Shown here in pieces: positions 24,401-36,400 of a stretch of DNA of 64,000 nt. Numbering within the stretch: position 1 is the stretch's first letter; the number at the start of each line of letters is the position of its first letter. The position numbers and the translations under genes were made by a program. Origin of the DNA: Adineta steineri (lineage: Eukaryota; Rotifera; Eurotatoria; Adinetida; Adinetidae); assembly GCA_905250115.1 (NCBI GenBank), contig CAJNOI010000075.1, forward strand, positions 215,325-279,324. The letters run 5' to 3'. The notes beneath the pieces were generated by a model, which saw nothing but the letters and a program-made list of their open reading frames with translations, was not told the DNA's origin and did not search any database.

Positions 24401-25752
24401 AAATATTCCGATTATTGTATTAATCATCCATTATCATGTTTAGAATTAAGTAAACTTGAAAATAATATTATTTATCAAAATTTCTTTGAAGTAAATTTTA
24501 AAAAAATATGTCTGTAGGAAATTAACTTTTTATTTTTAATATTAGGAATGTCGTTTACAAGCAAATATGATTGAATTGAAATTAGATGGTTTTCTTTTAT
24601 CACCAATTCAACGTATTTGTCAATATCCATTACAATTGAATGAATTATTAAAATATACAACCAATGATCATAGAGATTATGAAAATATTCGACAAGCAGT
24701 TGATACAATGCGTGATGTAGCTAGTTTTATTAATGAAAGAAAACGACGTATGGAATATGTTGAAGTTGTTCATAAATGGCAATCGACTGTGGAAAATTGG
24801 CAGGTAAAAAATTTGTGATGATGTGTAAATAGAATTGTACTTATAAAAATAATTGATAATTTTAGGGTAAAAATTTAATAGAAACAAGTACACAAGGTCT
24901 TGGCCGTGCTGATGCTTATTTATATCAAAATGGGAAAAAAGAACATGTGACTTTATTTCTTTTTGATCATGTACTTATCATCTGTAAAAAAGTAAGCTAA
25001 ATAAAATATAATTAAATCTTTATTTTTCAATAATTAAATAGGATCGACGAAATACTCTAATATATTTTGGTCGAGCTGATTTAGATAATTCAGAATTCGA
25101 AGATCTTGTTGATGGAAAAGGTAATTGAATTTCAATGTGCTTTTTTTTAATAATCATTCATTTTGTTTTGCTCTATTTAAGTATCACGGTTAGATGAAGA
25201 AAATGTTGTACATTTATTGTTTGCTTGGTGTTTATATGATCGTGTACAAAATAAATCCTATTTATTTGCACATCGTACACCACTAGATAAGATACAAATG
25301 ATTGATGCATTAGAATATGAACGTGCATATGTGGAAGAAAATCTATCGAAAGGTTTAGAAATTCCACTTTATACACGATTAGCAACACTTAAAACTCAAC
25401 AATATCTTGCAGAACAACCTATACCTATGTCTAGATCATCAACAGCAACATCATTTCCTCTAATAACAAAGCCAAGTAAAAACATTGATTTTATTGAAAT
25501 TGTTTTTCATTTTTATTTTTATTTATAGATCGTTCAATATCAGCAATTTTACGAACGAGTAATTCACAATATAATAATCAAACAATAATATCTACAGGAA
25601 GTATAGCTGTTGATCATCCACCAGTATCACGACGTCGTTTTGTTCCATCACGTAAATCTTCTTTACCAAGATTTGTTCGTAGTTCATCTCGAGATTCATC
25701 CATAGATGATAGTTTACGTTCAATGAAATCACGTTTTCGTTTTTGGTCATAA
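21495..25752 (+). CDS. Rho guanine-nucleotide exchange factor (DH-PH)
   Basis: Eleven exons: 21495-21570, 23077-23258, 23669-23804, 23854-24095, 24153-24332, 24386-24490, 24546-24803, 24866-24991, 25042-25120, 25182-25475, 25529-25752. All join in frame to 633 residues. A DH domain spans about residues 192-385 (start RANIIKEIYKTEHDYL; CR3 LLSPIQRICQYPLQLNELL). A PH domain spans about 395-520 (KEHVTLFLFDHVLIICKKDRR). The tail is Ser/Arg-rich and probably disordered. The PH sequence most resembles the collybistin/Asef group, but no SH3 domain is visible. It should activate a Rho-family GTPase in the cytoplasm or at the membrane. Intron 1 is 1.5 kb with nothing recognisable; intron 2 (23259-23668) holds a foldback repeat. 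The start codon is the first plausible ATG. AATAAA lies at 25894-25899. Confidence 0.9.
23357..23638 (-). mobile_element. Short foldback/MITE-like repeat, copy C (intronic, with internal insert)
   Basis: Third copy, inverted relative to copies A and B, lying inside RhoGEF intron 2. Its ends match: CTCTTTCTCGTAGAGAAG on the left and TTCTACGAGAAAGAGCTAAG on the right in plus orientation. It is about 100 bp longer because a central stretch is duplicated: GGTCAAAAAAACATCGAAAA at about 23417 recurs as GGTCAAAAAACATTGAAAA at about 23521. Between these lies unique sequence including GAGTTCGAATCTGAG, which resembles a Pol III B box. Copy C may be the longer ancestral form, or it may have suffered an internal duplication. 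Confidence 0.7.
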
Positions 25753-25961
25753 TTATAACAATTAATCTTTTGTTCTTTTCTTCTGTTTATGTGTGTATTT
25801 ATATGCGGTGTTTGTTATTATTACTTAAATTTGACTGTACACAGTTCTGAATGAAAACGATCTGTGTTCCTCTCTTTTCTTTTATTTTGATTAAATAAAA
25901 AACAGACATTAATATATGTATAGCAAGAAAATAATATTAAATAAATATTTCTTTTAGAACT

Positions 25962-28900
25962 TTAACAAGAAACCGATGGATTTAATTGAGAGATATATTG
26001 AATGCATGTGAAAAAAANNNNNNNNNNNNNNNNNNNNNNNNNNNNNNNNNNNNNNNNNNNNNNNNNNNNNNNNNNNNNNNNNNNNNNNNNNNNNNNNNNN
26101 NNNNNNNNNNNNNNNNNAGTATTAAATAAATCAAGTGAAGCATCGATTGTACATGAGATTTCATCTAGATTCAGATCATGATGAAAACTAAGAATGAAAT
26201 CAAATTTGCTCATTACTTCATCTTCACTAATATTAATAGAATAAGGTAGTAAAGACAGTTGACTATCACCAATCATTATTTCATTCTTCTCATCTCTTCT
26301 CATAGATGATAGAAACTGAAATGTTATATCAAGAAATGCTGGTTTTGAAACATTTGAATGTTGATTGAGAATACGTTGAAGAGGAAAATATGAATATTTA
26401 ATGTAGTTTATCATAATATCTCGAACGTGCTTGGTAAGATTATGAAATGATAAATGAGGATCGAGTTCACATCGCAAAGGTATAGCATTCACAAACATTC
26501 CAATGATAGAGTTAAATTCATCTCTATATCGTCCATGTGTGTTTATTCCAATGCATAAATCTTTTTCTCCATTCGTTAATTTGAATAAAAACACATAATA
26601 AATAGCAAGTGCAAGTTGTTCCAGTGATATGCTATTTGATGATGCATAGAGAAGAAAGTCATGTGAGAGATCTTGACCAAAATCAAAAGAAATAGATGTT
26701 CCACGACCAGTTCGATGTTCATTAGAGAGACGATATCGATCAAATGGTAATGACAAAGGTTGATCAAGTTTACAGTTATGAAGAGTATCAAGCCAAAACA
26801 TACTTGCACCAGTCATTGACATTTGTTGTTCAATAACAGCATCTACAAAAGTAAAGAAAAGAATGTATTAGAAAAGAGTGAAGTACAAGAACTATTTATA
26901 TTTACAATCGAGATAACGTAGATTAGTGTTGTCATCATATAGTAATTGGCCTGTTGTATATGCTTGATTGAGATCGTGAAGAAACAGTTCCATCGATGGA
27001 AAGTCAAATAAAGCATGATGAAAGTTGAAAATGACTACATCTTCGTCAGACAATAGACCATGAGAAGAAATTTGTTTATAATAAACAAGATGACACCGAA
27101 AGACAAGACCTTGACCAAGATCAAAAAGATGAGGGCTACGTTTCTCGTCATGTAAAATCTCATTAAGTTGTTCATCTATTTCATAAGTAGTTTCGATGAT
27201 TGAAAACATCTTATTATTATGTTTATCTTCATGAGTAATAACTCGTTGCATAAGTAGATTCTTTTCGATGTCAAAGTGAAGTGATGTATGAAGTGAGAGA
27301 TGTTTGTTAACAGTGAGATGAAGAGCATGACGAAGTTGTTTAATCGATAAAGTATGACCTGATTGAAGACGATAAACAAAAGGCATATTGTAGATTGCTA
27401 CTTGCGGCTTATCTGGATCGAATCGAATTTTTTCATCGAGCCAAATGCGTGCTTGTGCATATGATGCTGGTGCTGGAACAATGAAACTTTAGTATCAATG
27501 GTTTATTTATTTTGATTTAATAAATAGAAAGTTAAACTTAAGCTTTTTGGACTTTGAAATTATTTAATATAAATATGAGTTATACATTGAGCAGTATTAA
27601 ACCAAAAGATGCCTAAAAAATCTGATGACTAAAAACATTCCACGATGAACTTTGATCTGTTTCGAGTGAATGGTGTCGATACTAGTTATTACTCTCCATA
27701 AATAGGGGAAATATTTAATTGTAGTATTTTGACTTTGTCTTCGTAAATCGCGAAAACTAAATTTAGTCACTCTTTATCTCAGAGAAAAGTATTTAAACTT
27801 CGACTATTTATTCTACAATTTAGATATTGAAAATATTAATCAGTATAGAATATATCTTGTTATGATTGATTATTTCTACTCAATTCATTCTTTTGTTCAG
27901 TATTTGGCGAATAAGATTTTCAGAAAGGTTATTGTAAGAAGCTTTATTATACTGGAAGCATCATTTGCTAGTACATCTATGCGAATTTCTTTATTATACA
28001 TTCAAAAACATCAGAATGGGTAGACATACCTTCATTTGTAATAGTCGGTAATCTGTAAAAGATTACCTTTTGTATTTCTTCGATTTCTTCGGGTAAATTA
28101 AGTGATAAGTTGCTGATAGATATATTAGATTGATTATAGATTGGCTCGCCTACAATCGACGAACAAAAGAGTTGCGTCAGGACATGCTGGAAACGCTTTG
28201 ATAGTAGATCGACATCATCTTGATGTTTTAATATGTCAGCCGAACAATTCAGAAAACATTCTGTGCTTCGCGTATGATGATCATGGGTAATTGTAAGAGA
28301 CATATCGAATTGTGATATGCTGCTTTGGTGCATTAGATCTCGATCATAGTAACCACTCAAAACCGAACCTTCGCTCACAGTTAATTCGATTGATTTTTGC
28401 TGTGTTACTAATAATATCAAAGGTTCATACTGGAAAAATATTGAAGGTAATACATTTTTTTCTCGTTTGCCTTGGGAATCAATAATCTGTTGATAAGGTA
28501 AAGAAGCATGCACGAGAATTTCATTGCTCAGCTGCTGTACTTGTTGCACGAGATGCTTAAATGCAGTATTTGGTCCAATTTTGATTCGATATACTAGAAG
28601 ATTTATAAACACACCAATCATATCTTGTATCTCTTTCTCAAGACGATTAGCTGCGCTGCTTACTACACACAAGTCATCATCGTGATTGGTTAGTTTAAAT
28701 AAAAATGCATAATAACAGGCAAGAGACAATGAAAACATTGTTACGTTGTTGGTTGAAGCAAATAACATCATTGCATCAACGACATCTTGATCAATAGTAA
28801 ACGCAGTTGTATAACCACGACCAGAATGATGCCGACCATTTTGACCTTTATTGGGAACCAGATTTTGTATTTTATCCCAGTCGTATCCATGCATAAGATT

Positions 28901-29602
28901 AGCCCAAAAGCGACGAGCCTTGTTCATTTTTGACTCTGCACTTGTGTCGGCTAGCAGTGTTTGTTCGTACAATGAAAAGTCAATGTATTGTGGAATTGTT
29001 AACACTGGTTGCTGATATGCATTTAGCCAGCATGCCCGTTCAAAGGCTTTTAGAAATGGTTTGAATGAGCTAAGATCAAATGCGATATGATGAATCACAA
29101 AAATAATCAGATCACTTTCGTGTAGTAAGTCATCATGATTCTCAGGAGATCGTTGTACTACATGACATCGTAAAACTTTTCCATTTTCAATATCGAAATA
29201 TTTTCCAATTGTTTCATTCGTCAGTAGATGATCAAGTTGTTCCAATGTGGAAACACCTCGCGAATGTTGATAGGAATAGATATCATCGGTAAGTGGTAGA
29301 ATGTTTTGCTTGATTTGATTATTCATTGGATTGAAACGAATGGCAGTGCGAAGAACTGTATGCTGCTGAATCATTGATACTAAAGATGAACGAATATGTT
29401 CTATTGACACTGAACCTCGTTTGATCTGCAATGGTACCATAATATTGTATATAGACAAATCGGAGGCACTAAAATAAAGATTTTCATGCATGTAGATACG
29501 CTGTTGAGCAGATGAAGCTATAGCTTCTGTTTGACCAGAAATCATCAATCGTTGTGCTTTGTGGCCAGTGGTCACTGCTGTTGACTTCTTATTTGGAAAC
29601 AT
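25962..29602 (-). CDS. NRPS-like protein with two tandem condensation domains (contains assembly gap)
   Basis: Exons in order: 29602-28030, 27472-26906, then 26842-25962, which is interrupted by 100 Ns at 26018-26117. About 955 residues precede the gap. The first condensation domain has HHIAFD (HHxxxD) with a YYAFLFKLTNHDDDLCV floor region. The second starts PASYAQARIWLDEKI, has HHALFD, and repeats the same architecture through GMFVNAIPLR. In both, the usual Gly after Asp is replaced by Leu or Phe. No adenylation, carrier or thioesterase domain is visible; after the gap only about 18 codons precede a TAA. The start at 29602 is the first ATG (MFPNKKS). The gene lies just downstream of the PKS on the same strand, suggesting one biosynthetic locus. 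C domains form amide or ester bonds between carrier-bound acyl groups; here the partner acyl carrier could be that of the PKS. The intron at 27473-28029 is 557 bp. The frame across the gap cannot be known. Confidence 0.85.
26018..26117. other. Assembly gap (100 N)
   Basis: Exactly 100 unknown bases, the usual placeholder for a gap of unknown length. It falls near the 3' end of the second condensation domain, so missing coding sequence, including an adenylation or carrier domain, cannot be excluded. Confidence 0.98.
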
Positions 29603-30429
29603 TTTCGTGTAATTAATCAATAGAAAATATCAATTGCTAATGCAAAAAACCGATTACAATCTAGAGATTACGAAAATAAAAGCGAAAACAAAACATGAAT
29701 TTAAACACATCAGAAAAAAGTTCAACGTGATTAAATTTGTTATTGATTATTGTAATTAGAAAACTAGAACTGCAGTTTCTATCGTTCATATAAGCATTAT
29801 ATATAGACTATCATCGTATAATAATATTTCACAGTTACACAAGAAAAAGAACTGAGATAATATGGTCTTATATTAGATAAGAAGGAAAAAGATAAGACCA
29901 GTTTGGTACTGTTAGTATATAAGCTGATTAATTATTAGTAAATATTCACACAAAAAAACGTCTTTAGAAAAAATATCATCTCACAGAAATACCTGAAGAA
30001 TAGTCGAAGAGTTAATGTTTTTTTGATTATCAAAATTTTGAGTTTTCATGAGTAAATTAAGCAAAATATGAAGAATCAGAGTTTTTCGAAGATCGATAAT
30101 TTTCTTTTGCAACTCAGTGTAAAATACATAAAATCGTTTATTGAGAAAAGGCAGCAATAGATTTTGGGAAAAAGAGTTTATGTAAAACTATATATTTCTT
30201 GCTAAAATACATAAGAATGCTGAGTTTCTGATACATTTCACTAAAGTACTAAGATGCGTAACTCTTACTTCCGAATTTCCTTATTTTGATGATTAAGAAT
30301 TCTACGAGTATTTCTATAGTATGATAACTAATAAATATTAGGACTAGTACATTTAAATAAAAAAATCGAATTCAAACTAACCCCACCATAAATGTTTGGA
30401 AAGTGGTAATGTTGTTATTATTCTTGATT
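29603..30429. other. Spacer between PKS and condensation-domain gene
   Basis: 0.83 kb of AT-rich DNA with no supported exon. I looked for exons that would fuse the PKS to the condensation-domain protein and found none with a convincing splice site. It probably holds the PKS 3' UTR and the promoter of the downstream gene. Confidence 0.5.
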
Positions 30430-33400
30430 CTAATCGTCCAAAAGAAGTAGTCGAACATCGATAATCATTAGATGATCTTTGAGTTGTCGTATCATTTCAT
30501 GTGCAATGATTTCTTCCTGTTTATTCCGGACAGCCACTAATTGATAAGGCCCACGTGGTTGGATACGACGCATTTGCAAAATCATATCACGAACATAAGT
30601 AGATGTCGATATTGTTGATATCACTGATGATATTTTTATAGCATAAATCATAACTGATCTTGTTTGATTTTGTTGCTTATATATTTTATTAATGAATAAT
30701 TTATTTAGATTATCAGTACTGCTTGTTGACTGCTCTGTAATGCAGAAGAAAACATTATTATTGCACTGCAGTGGATTTTGAAGACAGATGATATTCTCTA
30801 TGCCAGTGTAACTAGAGTTATGAGATAGTTTTATTTCATTTTCTTTGATTAGATCAGCATCCATGTGCTCTTCTTTAGTAGTCGATGATACAACTTGATA
30901 TCGTTCGTTGAGCTTATTATGAATTACTGTTGCCATAGTTTCAATAGAATATCCTTGAAGTAAATCAACTAATGGTACATACACACCAGTCTCTTGTCCT
31001 AACCAGTTATACAATGAAAGAGCTGCTAATGAGTCCATACCTTGGCTAATCAGTGAACAATTAACTAAGATACGCTCAATATCGGCTGAGCCCAGAAGAC
31101 GAGCTACAGCTATCTGAATTCGTTCAATAATAGTTTCTTTTCGATTCAAGTTCGAAGTAGTTGTGCTATTAATTTCAGTTGATGTTGTTGATATATTTGC
31201 GAGTTTCATAGTAGTATAGCGTTCTTTTACTATTTTATTCAATTGAAATATTGGTAATTTGTAACGTCTTTCATATAATATTTTCCAGTTAACAGCAAAA
31301 ATAACAGGACATGGACAAATCTTCTGATTTGTATGAAAGCGTTCGATCAACTCGAATACAGCTATTGGTGGCAATACTTCAAAGCCATGTGTACTTTGTA
31401 AAGTGCTGAGCATATCTCGTTGTCGATGAAACATGCCTGCACCACTTACAGCAGGCAAGCTAACTGAGAGAGCAGGTAAATTTAGTTGAGTCATACGATA
31501 GTGAGCAAGAGCGTCGAGAAATTGATTACCAGCATTGTAACCAGACGATGCCACTTCAAGTAGATGATTTCGAATTGATGAAAACATGAGGAAAAAGTGA
31601 AGAGGAGCCTGAGTGAGCTGTGTTACTTGATGAAGAATCCAAGCACCACGAAGTTTTGCTGCTAAAACATGTGTCAAATATTCTTGTGTCATTTTCACTA
31701 AAGTTCGATCTTCTGCAACCACAGCACTGTGAATAACTCCTCGAACAGGATAAGAGTTTCGACTTAATTTTTCGATTAGATCATATACTTGATCAAAATT
31801 TGTCACATCTGCTTGAACAACATCAACATGAGCTTGATATTCATTTATTGTTTGTTTCAATCGTAACCAATCATCATATTGTGGATTTGAAGATTGCTCG
31901 AGTGCAGCTAATGTCCGACGACTCATAAGAATAATACGTTTTACACCTCGTTTCTCGATCATCCACCGAGACATTGTCAATCCAAGACCACCAAATCCAC
32001 CAGAAATCAGAATTGTTCCTTGATGGCAAACAGTTGAAGGAAACATAATATCATTATCTAAATTTATATTCATTATAATCATAATGAAAGATTAGTAAAG
32101 GTTACCTTCGGATGGATTATTATGATCTATACAGTTCAAATGGAGTGTTTCATTAGAATTGGTTAAACGAACAACAGCTTTGCCCATAGCTTGACCACTA
32201 TTACATCTCATAAATGCATCAATCACTTGAGATGGTTCATACACAACTGTGGGTTCGATTGCTTTTAATTTGCCTTGAGTAAGTAAATCAACCATTTCTT
32301 GAAGCATCACCGTGCACATAGGTAGTTGTTGATCGGGAAGTGAAATCAAATCGATTACATGAAAACTGCAATCTGATCGAAAGTCAAACATAGACAATTG
32401 AGTTTTGCCAAAAACATCTCTTTTCCCCCATTCAACAAAATGACCATGATCAGCAAGTAGTTTAATAGATTCTTGTAGAAGAATACCTGATAAAGAATTA
32501 ATGACAACATCAACACCATGTGGTAGAATACTTCTCACACCACTAACAAAAGAAGTATCTCGACTATTAAATACATATTCGACACCACAATGTTCACGTA
32601 AAAATCGTCTCTTCTCTTCAGTTCCAGCTGTAGCCAAAACGCGAGCACCAATCCATTGACAATACTGTATACAAATTTGACCGGCACCACCTGTCGCAGC
32701 ATGAATGAGAACAGTTTGATCACGTCGTAGATGAACGCGATATTTGAGAGAATAAATGACTGTGAGACATACGACGGGCATAACTGATAATTGTTCATCG
32801 GTGAGAGGACACTCGGATGGAATACACACTACTTGTGTTGCGTCGACAGTGGTATGTGAATGAAATACACCACATGAAGAGATGCCAACGACATGATTCC
32901 CTGGCCGAAAACTGACACTAGGACATGCACGTATGATAGTACCAACAAAATCTGAACCTGGCTCACTGTCTCGATTAACATGTGACTGATCTTGATCAAG
33001 TTGTGCAAAAATACGTGTATGTGGATAAAGACCTCGAGCTTTGAGTACATCACGAAAGTTAATACCAACGCAGTGAATTTGAACTTCTACCATGCCTGGT
33101 AGTAATGATTTTGCTCTATTGTCAGGAACCCATGTTAATTCTGTGAGAAAACGAGATGGAGGCACACGAAGACAGAATAGTTGTTGATCAGCATCTTGTC
33201 GAGGAATAATACAAATTTGTTTTAGTTTTGGTTGACTTTCTTTTTTATCATGTGTTTGCAACATTTCATAATGCCATGTAATATGTTTGGCTTTCTTTTC
33301 ATTTGTGTCAAAACGAAGAACAATCTCGTCAGTATTCTTTGTATATCGAGAAGTTACCATGTATTCTACCAAAGCATGAACAAAAACTGATTCATTAATT

Positions 33401-36400
33401 AGTGTTGGTGATGCTTGTAGATCAATGAGCTTTAGTCGATGTTGTTCATATTCAACCATTAAACTTCGTACAAGACCAAGAAGTGGTGATTGAATTATAT
33501 TGTAGTCAGAACCAGTATTTAGCTGCGCATACCTTGTAATTACAAAAATAAAAGGGTAAAAATTAGGTGATGTTGCGTGAATTATTTGAAGAAGTTCGAT
33601 GAATGCACCACAAATAGACTCTTCGTGTTCTTTAAATGCCAAATCGCTGTTATCACTTAGACAAGTTTGTTCAAATGGCCAAGCAAAAACAATATATAGT
33701 TGTTTATAGCTATCTATCATAGTTTTAAGTACAAAAAGAATTTTGTCAATCGTTGATGTACACATATCCAAAAATCGAATGTTTGAACATGGCAAAAGCG
33801 ATATGACATTATGACCAAGACTTTCAGAATCGTTTTTGCCAAAGAATAACCATGCTTGATGTTTTCTTTCATCGAGTGTTTGCAATATCTTATGAGATAT
33901 TGTCTTGTGAGCAATAATTAATGTACTTTCATATTGACTCATCACTGTCTCAACATCTTCAAATCCACCAATTTCTTTTAACGCTGTAGTCCAATAACGA
34001 ATACTATGAAGAGCACGTGTATTACTAGATGGTAACCACCAATTATCGAGTAAACCAAAGATAAGATCAAAATAGAGAGGAACATCAGTTAATTCAAGTA
34101 ATAAAAGAAGACCATTAGGAACAAGTAGATGACGAAGATTGATTAACGATCTCGTCAAATCTTCACTTTCCTGTAATTTATTTGCAGCAAACACAATATC
34201 AAAGGATTCGAATGGAATCTTTTCAAGGATTTCATTGTTAAACAAGTCAATTGTTTGATCATATGTTATATTTAAATGAGTTTCATTAGCCAAATGTGTC
34301 TCGAATAGTTGTTCAGCTTGTGCGAGCTGTACTGGATCCATATCCGCATAATGTAAATCAATCCATAAACTTGATTGACCTGATAAATTAAGTAAAAGAT
34401 GAAGAACAGGTAAAACGTCCAAGTGTTCTCCTCTAGCGAACCAAAGTACACGTAGCCGTCGATCGTCGAGTGATATATGGCTACTCTGATCGTCTAGAAT
34501 ATGGAGATGTTGGCATATTGCATGAAATATCTGTTGTGTTTTATTTCCACTGATAATACTTTTTATCTGTTGTAATGTTTGTTCAGTTTCATTGTTTCCT
34601 AAGAATACATCGAATGCATTCTGTTGTCCAGTAAAAATATCTTTCAGACACGAACCATATGTATCCAATGAAATCAGAAGTGGTTTGAGACGAGGAAAAC
34701 GATCAAATAAATGTCTAAGACGAAGTTGTGTAGAATATAGTGTTATTGGTTCATGTAAAGTAGTGACCAGAGAATTGCATGCATTTAATAAAGGACGATA
34801 TTGATCATCAACGAGATTTAGATCGAGATCTTTTATTGCTATTTGAGCATAACATGCAGCTAATTCGTTGAATGGTTCAATTGAGTCAATCAAATCTTGA
34901 TTACTAACAACATCAATTTCACCATTACGAATCTGATCAAACGATGGAAGTAAGTCAGCTACACTTTTTATTATTGGTGAATCCATCCATATTCTTTCCA
35001 TACAATAGTCTTTTATAATTGTGTCTAATTGTTCACAACGATCTGCATTAGGTAAATCAGCAGCTGCATTTAATTTGTCAAAAATCGACTTCTCTAATAT
35101 CCATCGACTAGATTGTGCACCTTGAACTTGTTGAGCTGCATAATCTTCAAAAATGAACATCGGTTCGTTGACTGTCGTGTCATCGTTAGGTAGAACAAAT
35201 AAGTCACACGTATATGTTCGCTCTTGACTTAAGCCATACACGACATTGTGGAATCTTCCACGCATTTCAAAATTTGAATGAGATGTGTTCACTTGGTTCA
35301 TAATAACAAATTTGCGAATACTAATCGGAAGGAACGTAGTATCAACACCAGGTAACAAAACTAGAGGTGAGTGCAAAAAAGTATCCAGTAAACTTGGATG
35401 AAGCAAATGATAACAAGAGAGATCAATAATTGCATCAAGATTACTCTTAATTTGAGCAACAATTGTAGATGTCGTACCACATAATGATTGAATGTTTTGA
35501 AAAGAAGGTCCATATTCATAACCTCGTGCTGATAAATGAGTATAAATACTGTTTATATCAGTTGTGGACCAGGTTTTGTAAGTTGGACTGGTAGAAAGTG
35601 ATGTTGTTAATTTTTGTTGAACACCATCCATCTCAATATAACCATGAGCATGTAGAGTGAATTCACGTAATGAATATTGACTGAGAGTTTCTGGATCGAT
35701 AAAAGAATCAATAACATCAACACTTGCCATGCCTGATGAACGCATACAATTTGCACCAGCTGATGTCCATGGTCGACTGTAAACAAACCATTCACGAACT
35801 GGTATGGCAATCTGTGTAAACACTTCTGTTAACTCATGCTCATTAAGACCGAGAGGTTTGACAAATTTGATTTCTTTCAAAACAATTGAAGATTGCTCTT
35901 TGTCTGATGATAGAAATAATTGGTGATAGGCAGCTGTTACAAGTTCAAGATAGGCAGCAGCTGGAAAGAGAATTGTATCTTGAATTTTATGATCTTTCAA
36001 GTAAGCATATTGTGGTAGCTTGATATTGATGAGACTTTTCCATGTAGCACTTGTTTGTCCTGTTAATTGACGAACACCAAGTAGAGGATGAATAGGAATA
36101 CGATTAGCCAGACGTTTAATAACTGAATCTTTTGATTCATACCAACATGAACTAAGATCAAATGCATATAATGGAAAATCATCAAATATTTGCTCATTAT
36201 CTACTATCGGTATTATATCTCGAGTATGAAAATATTGTTCCCAAACATAGGGCGATGTCGTTAATTGTGCGAGGCTAGTAAGTAATGTTATTTGTTCATT
36301 TTCTTTTCGTTTCAATGTTGGAAGAATAAGTGGTTGACTATTTGCCGATTCATAACATTCTCGAATAGATGTAGCCAAAACTGGATGTGGTGAAAGTTCA

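Noticed and set aside
32058-32105. Apparent stop separating the PKS into two genes
   Set aside because: A 48-bp GT..AG intron restores the frame exactly between the enoylreductase and ketoreductase domains, so it is one gene.
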